From Streptomyces sp. ISL-100 (GTDB lineage Bacteria > Actinomycetota > Actinomycetes > Streptomycetales > Streptomycetaceae), in NCBI RefSeq assembly GCF_018614615.1, contig NZ_JAGGOK010000016.1, positions 1 to 64,000 of the forward strand: DNA of 64,000 nt. Direction: 5' to 3'. The position numbers were made by a program, and so were the translations under genes. Of the stretch, positions 28,973-37,921 are shown one piece after another (position 1 is the first letter of the stretch; each line of letters starts with the position of its first letter). The notes beneath the pieces were generated by a model. It ran no database searches. It saw only the letters and a program-made list of their open reading frames with translations, and was not told the DNA's origin.

Positions 28973-29461
28973 TCAGCCGGCGGACTTCTTGGCGGCGGAG
29001 AAAGCCGCGAAGGCGCCGATGGCGAGGAAGAGGAAGGACATCGGTCCTGCCTCCTCCTTCCAGCCCGTGGTCAGCAGCTCGAAGTTCTCGAAGAAGAGCT
29101 CGGTCACGGTGAGGCGGAGCATGTCGGAGATGGCGATCGCCAGGCCCAGCAGCTGGCCGAGGTAGACCGCGCCCAGCGACAGGATCGCGCTCACCACCGG
29201 CAGGGCGGGGTTGCGGCCGCCGACCTTGCCTGCCACGAGGCCGATGAGGTAGCCGACCCCGACGGCCGCGAAGCCGATCTGGTACTTGGTGGCGCCGATG
29301 ATGCCGCCGTAGATTCCGGCGGTGACGAGCGCTGCGGCGAAGGCGGCCGCGACGCCGAGGGCGACGTTGTCGCGCGCCGGGGCAGCCGGGGCCGGCGCCT
29401 GCGGGTAGGCGCCGTCGGCGAATGGGTTGCCGGACGACGGCGGCGGTACGGGCTGGCTCAT
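28973..29461 (-). CDS. Small membrane protein, Pro-rich N-terminus
   Basis: A 162-residue protein starting MSQPVPPPSSGNPFADGAYP, a proline-rich cytoplasmic head found on many streptomycete membrane proteins. Three to four hydrophobic segments follow (about residues 35-55, 58-78, 85-110, 140-158). It shows no enzymatic motif. The longer open frame upstream is an antisense shadow of the dehydrogenase gene. The function is unknown. Confidence 0.78.
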   Translation of the reverse strand: MSQPVPPPSSGNPFADGAYPQAPAPAAPARDNVALGVAAAFAAALVTAGIYGGIIGATKYQIGFAAVGVGYLIGLVAGKVGGRNPALPVVSAILSLGAVYLGQLLGLAIAISDMLRLTVTELFFENFELLTTGWKEEAGPMSFLFLAIGAFAAFSAAKKSAG

Positions 29462-29565
29462 CTGAAATCCCCCCAGGGACGCATGCGCACGGGTGTGCGG
29501 TAAATGACGCCGCAGGCTAGCAGCCCCGTACGACGGGGGCCCGGGGGTTCCGCGCCCTTCGGCGC

Positions 29566-30828
29566 TCAGAGGCGGTGGCTGGCTCCCGTCGGGGACGCGC
29601 CCCGGGTGTCGAGGAGGAGCTGGGCCTTCACCGCGAGGGCCTGGAGGTCGTACGTGCGGTGGTTCTGCAGAAGCACCGTCAGGTCCGCGTTGGCGGCCGC
29701 CTCGTAGAGGGAGTCGGCGCGGGGCACCGGGACGTCGCGCACGCGCCAGTCGGGGACGTGCGGGTCGTGGTAGCCGACCTGGGCGCCCAGGTCCATCAGG
29801 CGGGTGGCGATCTCCTGGGCGGGGGAGCCCTGCTGGTCGGCGAGGTCCGGCTTGTAGGTGATGCCCAGGAGCAGAACGCGGGCGCCCCGGGCGGATTTGC
29901 CGTGCTCGTTGAGGAGCGTGGCGCAGCGCTGGATGACGTACTGCGGCATGCGGCCGTTGATCTCCTGCGCGAGGCCGACCATGCGGAGCGGGTGGCCGGG
30001 GGTGCTGCTGCTGTGGGGGATGTAGTTGGGGTCGACGGGGACGCCGTGGCCGCCGACGCCGGGGCCGGGGCGGAATGCCTGGAAACCGAAGGGCTTGGTC
30101 TCGGCGCAGCGGATGACGTCCCACAGGTCGACCCCGAGGTCGTGGCAGAGCACGGCCATCTCATTCACCAGGGCGATGTTGACGTGCCGGTAGTTCGTTT
30201 CCAGTACGCCGACGGTCTCGGCCTCGCGCGGGCCGCGTGCTCGGACGACTTTGTCGGTGAGGCGCCCGTAGAACGCGGCGGCCGATTCGGTGCAGGCGGG
30301 GGTGAGGCCGCCGATGACCTGCGGGGTACCGGCGTAACTGCGCAACCGGTTGCCCGGATCCACCCGGCTGGGGGAGTAGGCCAGGTGGAAATCGCGGCCG
30401 GCCCGCAGCCCGGAGCCCTCTTCGAGGATGGGGCGCAGGAATTCTTCCGTGGTGCCGGGGTATGCGGCGGATTCGAGCAGCACGGTGGTGTGCGGGCGCA
30501 GTTGCGCCGCCAGGGCCCTGGCGGCGTCGCCGACGGCGCTCAGGTCGAGCGTACGGTCGGCGCCGAGCGGGGTGGGGGCGCAGATGACGGCGGTACGGAC
30601 CCGGCCGAGTTCGGCCGGGGCGGTGACGGTGCGGAAGCCTCCGGCGAGCATGCGGCGCAGGTCGGCGGCGGTGAGGGAGCCGTCGGCCGGGGCTCGCCCG
30701 GCCGCCAGGTCGGCGAGGAGGCGTGGGTCGGTGTCGTAGCCGATGGTGTCGATGCCGGAGGCGACTGCGGCCTGGGCGAGGGGCAGGCCGAGATGGCCGA
30801 GTCCGATGACGGCGAGATCTGCGGGCAT
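29566..30828 (-). CDS. UDP-sugar 6-dehydrogenase family protein lacking the catalytic Cys
   Basis: A 420-residue nucleotide-sugar dehydrogenase homologue of the WecC/UDP-ManNAc type. The NAD fold reads ADLAVIGLGHLGLPLAQAAV; the middle domain has ETNYRHVNIALVNEMAVLCH; the C-terminal UDP-binding part has GITYKPDLADQQGSP. The motif GPGVGGHCxPVDP appears as GPGVGGHGVPVDP, with G262 replacing the catalytic Cys needed for the second oxidation. It may therefore stop at the aldehyde, act on another substrate, or be inactive. It is divergent from glpD. Confidence 0.86.
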   Translation of the reverse strand: MPADLAVIGLGHLGLPLAQAAVASGIDTIGYDTDPRLLADLAAGRAPADGSLTAADLRRMLAGGFRTVTAPAELGRVRTAVICAPTPLGADRTLDLSAVGDAARALAAQLRPHTTVLLESAAYPGTTEEFLRPILEEGSGLRAGRDFHLAYSPSRVDPGNRLRSYAGTPQVIGGLTPACTESAAAFYGRLTDKVVRARGPREAETVGVLETNYRHVNIALVNEMAVLCHDLGVDLWDVIRCAETKPFGFQAFRPGPGVGGHGVPVDPNYIPHSSSTPGHPLRMVGLAQEINGRMPQYVIQRCATLLNEHGKSARGARVLLLGITYKPDLADQQGSPAQEIATRLMDLGAQVGYHDPHVPDWRVRDVPVPRADSLYEAAANADLTVLLQNHRTYDLQALAVKAQLLLDTRGASPTGASHRL

Positions 30829-31070
30829 GGCGGTGGGCCGTCCTTCCCAATAGCCGGAGGGGAGGCAACAGGCAAGCCCTGTGGACAGTTCGGGCGAGCG
30901 CAATTTCAGACTAAGCGTAAATATGACCGTTATGCGGCATTGTGTGAGGCCGGGGCGCGGGAGTGTTGTCCACAGCCGTCCACAGGCGGTGGCTGAAGAC
31001 GGGCAGCACAGACAGAATCGAGGGGGCAGGGATGTGATCCCGGCCACCCCGACCACTACGGGAGGCAGCA

Positions 31071-32789
31071 GTGAGGACAGCGACACTGGGACCCGCCGAG
31101 CGCGCCGAGGCGCTCGCGGCGATGGCCGAGCGTGAACTGGACGTGCTTGTCGTGGGCGCGGGAGTGGTCGGTGCGGGGACGGCTCTCGACGCCGTCACGC
31201 GCGGGCTGGCGACCGGACTGGTCGAGGCGAGGGACTGGGCCTCGGGCACGTCGAGCCGGTCGAGCAAGCTGATCCACGGCGGGCTGCGCTATCTGGAGAT
31301 GCTCGACTTCGCGCTCGTACGGGAGGCCCTGAAGGAACGCGGACTGCTGCTGGAGCGCCTCGCGCCACACCTGGTGAAACCCGTGCCGTTCCTCTACCCG
31401 CTCCAGCACAAGGGGTGGGAGCGGTGGTACGCCGGGTCGGGCGTGGCGCTGTACGACGCGATGTCGGTGTCGTCCGGGCACGGGCGCGGACTGCCGATGC
31501 ACCGTCACCTCTCGCGCAAGCGCGCCCTGCGGGTCGCGCCCGCGCTGAAGAAGGACGCCCTGGTCGGCGCTTTGCAGTACTACGACGCCCAGATGGACGA
31601 CGCCCGCTATGTGACGACGCTGGTGCGCACGGCCTCGCAGTACGGCGCGCACGTAGCCAACCGGGCCAGGGTGGTCGGCTTCCTGCGGGAGGGCGAGCGG
31701 GTCGTCGGGGCGAGGGTGCGGGACATCGACGGCACCTCGGGCGGTGGGGAGTACGAGGTCAGGGCCAGGCAGGTCGTCAACGCGACCGGCGTGTGGACGG
31801 ACGACACGCAGGCGCTGATCGGGGAGCGCGGACAGTTCCATGTGCGGGCGTCCAAGGGCATTCACCTGGTGGTGCCGAAGGACCGGATCCACTCGTCGAC
31901 CGGACTGATCCTGCGGACCGAGAAGTCGGTGCTGTTCGTCATCCCGTGGGGGCGGCACTGGATCGTCGGCACGACCGACACCGACTGGGACCTCGACAAG
32001 GCCCATCCGGCGGCGTCCAGTGCGGACATCGACTACCTGCTGGAGCACGTGAACTCGGTGCTGGCGGTGCCGCTGACACGCGACGACGTGCAGGGCGTGT
32101 ACGCCGGCCTGCGGCCGCTGCTGGCCGGGGAGTCGGACGCCACCAGCAAGCTCTCGCGCGAGCACACCGTGGCGCACCCGGTGCCGGGGCTAGTCGTGGT
32201 CGCGGGCGGCAAGTACACGACGTACCGCGTGATGGCGAAGGACGCCGTGGACGAGGCGGTGCACGGTCTGGACCAGCGGGTCGCCGAGTGCGTGACGGAG
32301 GACGTGCCGCTCGCCGGGGCCGAGGGATACCGGGCGCTGTGGAACGCGCGGGCGCGGATCGCGGCGCGGACGGGGATTCACACGGTGCGCGTGGAACACC
32401 TGTTGAACCGGTACGGCTCGCTGACCGAGGAACTGCTGGAGCTGATCGCCCGTGACCCGTCGCTGGGCGATCCGCTGAGCGCGGCGGACGACTACCTGCG
32501 GGCGGAGGTGGTGTACGCCGCCTCGCACGAAGGGGCGCGGCACCTGGACGACGTACTGACACGGCGTACGCGCATCTCCATCGAGACCTTCGACCGGGGG
32601 ACGCGCAGTGCGCGCGAGTGCGCGGAGCTGATGGCGCCGGTGCTGGGGTGGGACAAGGAGCACATCGCGAAGGAGGTCGAGCACTACGAGAAGCGGGTCG
32701 AGGCGGAACGGGAGTCGCAGCGCCAGCCGGACGACCTGACGGCCGACGCGGCGCGGCTGGGGGCGCCGGACATCGTGCCGATCCAGTGA
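31071..32789 (+). CDS. glpD: Glycerol-3-phosphate dehydrogenase
   Basis: A 572-residue FAD-dependent enzyme oxidising sn-glycerol-3-phosphate to dihydroxyacetone phosphate, passing electrons to quinone at the membrane. The FAD motif is VLVVGAGVVGAG near residue 25, followed by GTSSRSSKLIHGGLRYLE, the GlpD signature. LVVVAGGKYTTYRVMAKDAV is the second conserved FAD contact, and a C-terminal helical DAO_C domain follows. The GTG start has GGGAGG upstream. It is divergent from the sugar dehydrogenase gene across a 240-bp spacer. Confidence 0.95.
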   Translation: MRTATLGPAERAEALAAMAERELDVLVVGAGVVGAGTALDAVTRGLATGLVEARDWASGTSSRSSKLIHGGLRYLEMLDFALVREALKERGLLLERLAPHLVKPVPFLYPLQHKGWERWYAGSGVALYDAMSVSSGHGRGLPMHRHLSRKRALRVAPALKKDALVGALQYYDAQMDDARYVTTLVRTASQYGAHVANRARVVGFLREGERVVGARVRDIDGTSGGGEYEVRARQVVNATGVWTDDTQALIGERGQFHVRASKGIHLVVPKDRIHSSTGLILRTEKSVLFVIPWGRHWIVGTTDTDWDLDKAHPAASSADIDYLLEHVNSVLAVPLTRDDVQGVYAGLRPLLAGESDATSKLSREHTVAHPVPGLVVVAGGKYTTYRVMAKDAVDEAVHGLDQRVAECVTEDVPLAGAEGYRALWNARARIAARTGIHTVRVEHLLNRYGSLTEELLELIARDPSLGDPLSAADDYLRAEVVYAASHEGARHLDDVLTRRTRISIETFDRGTRSARECAELMAPVLGWDKEHIAKEVEHYEKRVEAERESQRQPDDLTADAARLGAPDIVPIQ

Positions 32790-32805
32790 GCCGGCTCAGT
32801 GAGCC

Positions 32806-32844
32806 GATCCGGCGGGCTGATCCGGCGGGCTGATTCGGCGCGCC
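32806..32844. repeat. 13-bp tandem repeat after glpD
   Basis: Two perfect copies of GATCCGGCGGGCT and a third degenerate copy follow the glpD stop. The 300-bp spacer from here to the kinase gene holds no other recognised feature. Confidence 0.65.
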
Positions 32845-33088
32845 GATTTGGTGACTGGCCGTAATGCGGCGAACTCGGCCGGGTGGCGGGGAGGTTCGGT
32901 GGAGCTGCCCTGAAACTGCTGTGACCTGCGGGTGGTCCCTTTTGTTCGTGCTGTGAACAGGGCCCGGTGACCCGGGACCACGATCGGTCGTGCGGTGAGG
33001 GACAATGAAGGCTCTGCCAGGGCGTGTTACTGCATCACCCTGGAACGCAGCCATCGCGGGCGAAAATCAGGGATCGCAGAGGGGACGC

Positions 33089-34999
33089 ATGTCGGAGGCG
33101 GAGCAGTCCAAGGACACCCAGGGGCGTCTTCTCGCTGGGCGGTACCGGCTCGGTGAGGTGCTCGGCCGGGGCGGCATGGGCACGGTATGGCGCGCCGTCG
33201 ACGAGACGCTGGGCCGCACTGTCGCAGTGAAGGAACTGCGTTTCCCCACGAGCATCGACGAAGAGGAGAAGCGCCGGCTCATCACGCGCACGCTGCGTGA
33301 GGCGAAGGCGATCGCCCGGATCCGCAACAACGGCGCCGTGACTGTCTACGACGTCGTCGACGAGGACGACCGGCCGTGGATCGTCATGGAGCTGATCGAG
33401 GGCAAGTCGCTCGCCGACGCCGTGCGCCAGGACGGGCTGCTGACGCCGCGCCGCGCCGCCGAGGTGGGCCTCGCCATCCTCGACGTACTGCGCGCCGCGC
33501 ACCGCCAGGGAATCCTGCACCGCGATGTGAAGCCGTCCAACGTCCTCATCTCCGAGGACGGCCGGGTCGTCCTGACCGACTTCGGCATCGCGCAGGTCGA
33601 GGGCGACCCCTCGATCACCTCGACCGGCATGCTGGTGGGCGCGCCGTCGTACATCTCGCCGGAGCGGGCCCGGGGTCACAAGCCGGGGCCGGCCGCCGAC
33701 CTGTGGTCGCTGGGCGGGCTGCTGTACGCGTCGGTGGAGGGCACGCCGCCGTACGACAAGGGGTCCGCGATCGCGACCCTCACGGCCGTCATGACCGAGC
33801 CGCTCGACCCGCCCAAGAACGCGGGCCCGCTGGAAGAGGTCATCTACGGCCTGCTGGCCAAGGACCCCGACCAGCGGCTCGACGAGGCGGGGGCGCGCGC
33901 CCTCCTCAACGACGTGATTAACCTGCCCGAGAAGCCGGACGAGCCCGAACCGTCGCCGGAAGCTACGCGGGTGGTGGCGCTGCCGCCGGTACCTGAAGAC
34001 GTGCTCAGCGCGGTGCGGCCGGCCAAGAACGACGCGGCGGCGGACGCGGGTCCGCCCGCGAGCGAGCGGGTGCGGGGCGCGCTGAAGTCCGTACGCAACG
34101 CGGCGGCTGCCCAGGCGGCCAAGCAGAAGCAGGCCTCGCAGGCGCGGTCCCAGTCGGATCCCGGACCGGGCGCGAGGCCGCCGGCCCGGGCCTCGCTCAC
34201 CGATGTCGTGCCGCGTCGCACGCTGGTGATAGTGGCCGTGGTCGCGGCGCTCGCGGTGCTCGGCACGGTGCTCGCTGTCGCGCTGAACGGCCCGGACGAC
34301 AAGCCGCAGGGCAAGTCCACGGACGAGACGTCCGCTTCGAGCGGCGCCACCGCCGGTGGCGACGCCAAGGGCGACGCGGGCAAGGGCAAGGAAGCGGACG
34401 GCGGGAAGGGTGACAAGTCGCCCGTGCCTTCCACGGGTGACGACTCCGGCCAGGGCAGCGGCAACGACGACGGCAATGGCGACGACGGCCAGGGCGATGC
34501 GGACGACTCCAAGACGGACGACCCGCCGAAGGACGGCGGGCTGCCCGAGGGATACGTGAAGGTCAGCGACGACCGGTTCCACTTCACGATGGCGATGCCG
34601 AAGGGCTTTGAGCGGAACGGCATAGCGGGCTCGAACTCCGGCGGCAAATACAACAAGGCCGGCGGATATCCGCGCGTTCAGGTCGACTTCACCGGCAGCC
34701 CCGGTGGCGACGCGCGGGCGGCCTGGGCTGCTGCCCAGGCCGGGGTCGCCGCGAGCAGCAATGGCTACAAGCACCTGGGCATACGGCCCGTCGACTACAA
34801 CGGCTACCCCACCACCGCCGATTGGGAGTTCGAGCGCGACGAGGCGGGGATGCGGGTTCACGTGCTCAACAGGGGCTTCAAGGTCGACGCGAAGCGCGGC
34901 TACGCGATCATGGTCACCTGCAAGGCGGACGAGTGGAACGGCAAGGAGTGCCGGACGCTGCGCGAGACCGCGTTCGACACGTTCAAGCCGAAGGACTGA
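33089..34999 (+). CDS. Membrane-anchored Ser/Thr protein kinase (PknB type)
   Basis: A 636-residue kinase. The Gly-rich loop GRGGMGTVW precedes the ATP lysine K48 (VAVKELRF); the catalytic loop is HRDVKPSN with D146, and DFG begins at D164. A 100-residue linker leads to a membrane segment at about residues 378-399, then an Asp/Gly/Lys-rich stalk and an external domain (about 490-636) with GYVKVSDDRFHFTMAMPKGF, shared with the next two genes. The ATG at 33089 has GAGGGGAC upstream. The three homologues are arranged in tandem and probably sense an extracellular signal together. Confidence 0.93.
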   Translation: MSEAEQSKDTQGRLLAGRYRLGEVLGRGGMGTVWRAVDETLGRTVAVKELRFPTSIDEEEKRRLITRTLREAKAIARIRNNGAVTVYDVVDEDDRPWIVMELIEGKSLADAVRQDGLLTPRRAAEVGLAILDVLRAAHRQGILHRDVKPSNVLISEDGRVVLTDFGIAQVEGDPSITSTGMLVGAPSYISPERARGHKPGPAADLWSLGGLLYASVEGTPPYDKGSAIATLTAVMTEPLDPPKNAGPLEEVIYGLLAKDPDQRLDEAGARALLNDVINLPEKPDEPEPSPEATRVVALPPVPEDVLSAVRPAKNDAAADAGPPASERVRGALKSVRNAAAAQAAKQKQASQARSQSDPGPGARPPARASLTDVVPRRTLVIVAVVAALAVLGTVLAVALNGPDDKPQGKSTDETSASSGATAGGDAKGDAGKGKEADGGKGDKSPVPSTGDDSGQGSGNDDGNGDDGQGDADDSKTDDPPKDGGLPEGYVKVSDDRFHFTMAMPKGFERNGIAGSNSGGKYNKAGGYPRVQVDFTGSPGGDARAAWAAAQAGVAASSNGYKHLGIRPVDYNGYPTTADWEFERDEAGMRVHVLNRGFKVDAKRGYAIMVTCKADEWNGKECRTLRETAFDTFKPKD

Positions 35000-35149
35000 C
35001 GTACGGAACCGCCGGGTTGCCGAGACCCGGCGGCGCGGCCGGGTTCAGCCACGTATCGTGAGAGCTCGTGGACTGACCGTACGCGACCGGAATTGACGAC
35101 TTGGTGCGGTTGGGCCGAGTCGGGGAACAGTGCGCTCTGGGGAGGCGTC

Positions 35150-37864
35150 GTGGACGACTACGCGGGACGGGTACTTGCCGACCGCTACCGCCTTCCGCTG
35201 CCGCCTTCCGACGCGTACGAGCTGGTAGAGACCAGGGCATTCGACACGTACAGCGGGCAGGAAGTCCTCGTCCGTCAGGTGCCGTTACCCGAGGTCGTGG
35301 ACGCGGAGTTCCTGGACGGCGAGAGCGGCGGCGGGGCGGCGGCGCAGCGGCGAGCGGCCGGGCGTACGACGCGGCGGCCGACCGACCCTGCGGTGCGGCG
35401 GGCCATCGAGGCGGCGCAGGCGGCCGCGCAGATTCCCGACCACCCGAGGCTCGACCAGGTCTTCGACGTCTTCGCCGAGGGCGGCTCGCTCTGGATAGTG
35501 AGTGAACTGGTCGCGGCGCGGCCGCTGGCGGCGCTGCTCGCCGAGAAGCCGCTGAATCCTTACCGGGCCGCGGAAATCGCCGCCGACGTGCTGACTGCCC
35601 TGCGGGTGCTGCACGCGCACGGCTGGACCCACCGGAACATCACCGTCCGCACGGTGCTCGTCTGCGACGACGGCCGCATTGTCCTGACCGGGCTCGCGGC
35701 CGGCGCGGCGGAGGAGGCGCTCTGCGGATACGCCCCGGTGCCGGCGCCGACGGAGTCGGCGGTGGACGCGGATGAAGGGGGCGGCAGTTGGGGAGTCCCT
35801 GGCTCGCCTCCCGGGCACGAAGGCGCCGCGCAGTACGGCGGCGCTCCCGCTCCCGCTGCCGACGCCGGTTCCGGCGTACGTACCACGTTGCCGGCGGGCG
35901 GCGGGAGCCCCGCCGCCGAGGTCCGCGCCGCGCGCGCCGGAGCCATCGCGGCGTACCGCGCGGGAGCCCGTGCGGCGGCCCGGGTCAACGAGGAGCAGCG
36001 CCCGGGCGGCACGGGCTCGCTCCCGGTCCAGCGCCCGGCGCCGCGTCCGGCAGGGGGCCCGCGCGCGATCAGCCCGTACGTCGACATCGAGCCCACTCCC
36101 GCGCCCACCCCCGCCCCCGCGCCCGCCGAGCGTCCCCAGCGGCCGGAACTCGCGGGCACCTGGCAGGACGGCACCCGCGCCGGTACGCGCCCCGGCGCAC
36201 CCGGCACCGCGAGCGGCTGGCACTCCGGGCCCGGCGGAGCGCCGAGCGCCACCCCGGAAGGCCGCCCCCCGGGCGCCCCCGGCGACTTCGACGACTCGTG
36301 GCACGGCGCGGTCCCCCGTTCCGCGGCGGGCGACGGAATGCGAGCCGACGGCCTAAGACGCGGCCAGGGCCAGGGTCAGGCCCACGGGGAGGGGCACGCC
36401 GCAGGCGAGACATCGACGCAGCGGCACGATGCACAGGGCCAGGCCCGGAGCTGGGACGAGTTCGTGGCGGGCGGGCACGTTCCCGCGTACCAGGGGCCCG
36501 CCACTCCGCTCGCCGCCGAGCGGGCCCGGCAGGCGCGGATCGCCGTCGTCGGCGCGGTCACCGAGCGCTGGGCGCCCGAGCAGGCAGGCTCCGTCCACGA
36601 GAACTGGCAGCTGGCCCCGCCCATCGGCCCCTCCACCGACCTCTGGGCCCTGGGCGCGCTCCTCTTCCGTACCGTGCAGGGCCACGCCCCGTACCCGGAG
36701 GAGAGCGCCATAGAGCTGGTGCAGCTCGTCTGCGCCGAGCCGCCCGCCTTCGCCGAGGAGTGCGGCCCGCTGCGGCCCGTCGTCGAGTCGCTGCTGCGTC
36801 AGGACCCGACCGAGCGGCCCGACTTCGAGGAGCTGCGCGGCTGGCTCCGCTCGCTCGTACGATCCGCTCCCGAGCCGGAGGCCGGTGCGGACATCGTGCC
36901 GCTGCCGTCCGTCGACGCCGCGCGCCTTCCGATCGTGCGCCGCCGCGGCGAGCTCGTACGCAAGCGCCGCGCCGGATCGTCATCGGACGTGCACGGCCGC
37001 CACCGGCACAAGAAGACCAAGGCCGGGCGCAAGGGCGAGCAGCGAGAGCCGCAGCTTCACCATGAGCCACGGCCTCCCCGGGAGCCGCGTCCTGCGCGTG
37101 AGCCGCGGATCAAGGAGCCGCGGATTCAGAAGAAGCAGCGCGGCGGCCCGCGTTCACTCGGGCGTACGCTCCTGATCCTGATCCTCCTCGGTCTGGTCGC
37201 CGCGCTCACCTACGCGTTGGTCTTCATGCCGAAGGCCGGTGAGCAGGAGCAGGACGGCAGCCAGGGCGACCCGAAGAAGGCGGGCGACGCCCGGAGCACC
37301 GGCGCGCCCGCCACCCCCGGCCCCTCCGCCGGGACCGAGTCCACGCCACCGCCTGCGCGGAAGACGCCCAGCTCCCAGCAGCCGCAGACCTCCGTCCCGG
37401 CCACCGAGGTCGCCAAGGGGTACAAGCTCGTCAAGGACCCCGAGGGATTCCAGACCGTCGTCGACAAGGACTGGGAGCGGCGCCCGGTCAACGACGCCGG
37501 CCAGGTCCGGTACCGGGGCGGCGACTTCGAGCTGGTGATCGTCCCCGGCCGCGACTCCGTCAAGGACAACGGCAGCGACCCGATGGACTACCAGCTCAAG
37601 AAGGAGCGCGAACTCCAGCCCGTCAGGGACTCCTCCTGGTCAACCCAGAACGGGCTGCGCCGCATCGACGTGGGCCGGCAGGCGATGGCGGAGGGTCAGT
37701 TCACCTGGCAGGACAGCAGCGGGCGCGATGTGTACGTCCGTAACCTGGCGATGATCGTCGGCGACCGCTACCACGTCGTCCAGGTCATCGGGCCGGAAGC
37801 CCAGCGCGACGAGATCACCGAGATCTACGAACAGGCCACGGCGGCCTACCGGCCTACCGGGTGA
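35150..37864 (+). CDS. Membrane-anchored pseudokinase with long disordered insert
   Basis: A 904-residue kinase-fold protein with the active site erased. The ATP lysine is replaced by R42 (VLVRQV), catalytic HRD is HRN with N163, and DFG is GLA at residues 181-183. There is no Gly-rich loop. About 280 Pro/Ala/Gly-rich residues are inserted after the degenerate DFG, and the fold resumes at PPIGPSTDLWALGALLF. A membrane segment lies at about 672-694, followed by an external domain like that of the flanking kinases (GYKLVKDPEGFQTVVDKDW). The GTG at 35150 has GGAGG. It probably has a scaffold or allosteric role. Confidence 0.88.
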   Translation: MDDYAGRVLADRYRLPLPPSDAYELVETRAFDTYSGQEVLVRQVPLPEVVDAEFLDGESGGGAAAQRRAAGRTTRRPTDPAVRRAIEAAQAAAQIPDHPRLDQVFDVFAEGGSLWIVSELVAARPLAALLAEKPLNPYRAAEIAADVLTALRVLHAHGWTHRNITVRTVLVCDDGRIVLTGLAAGAAEEALCGYAPVPAPTESAVDADEGGGSWGVPGSPPGHEGAAQYGGAPAPAADAGSGVRTTLPAGGGSPAAEVRAARAGAIAAYRAGARAAARVNEEQRPGGTGSLPVQRPAPRPAGGPRAISPYVDIEPTPAPTPAPAPAERPQRPELAGTWQDGTRAGTRPGAPGTASGWHSGPGGAPSATPEGRPPGAPGDFDDSWHGAVPRSAAGDGMRADGLRRGQGQGQAHGEGHAAGETSTQRHDAQGQARSWDEFVAGGHVPAYQGPATPLAAERARQARIAVVGAVTERWAPEQAGSVHENWQLAPPIGPSTDLWALGALLFRTVQGHAPYPEESAIELVQLVCAEPPAFAEECGPLRPVVESLLRQDPTERPDFEELRGWLRSLVRSAPEPEAGADIVPLPSVDAARLPIVRRRGELVRKRRAGSSSDVHGRHRHKKTKAGRKGEQREPQLHHEPRPPREPRPAREPRIKEPRIQKKQRGGPRSLGRTLLILILLGLVAALTYALVFMPKAGEQEQDGSQGDPKKAGDARSTGAPATPGPSAGTESTPPPARKTPSSQQPQTSVPATEVAKGYKLVKDPEGFQTVVDKDWERRPVNDAGQVRYRGGDFELVIVPGRDSVKDNGSDPMDYQLKKERELQPVRDSSWSTQNGLRRIDVGRQAMAEGQFTWQDSSGRDVYVRNLAMIVGDRYHVVQVIGPEAQRDEITEIYEQATAAYRPTG

Positions 37865-37921
37865 CGGGCGGCTGACCGGCCGCCGCTTGGGGCTCATGGA
37901 CGCCGGGCAGGGACTGGAGAC

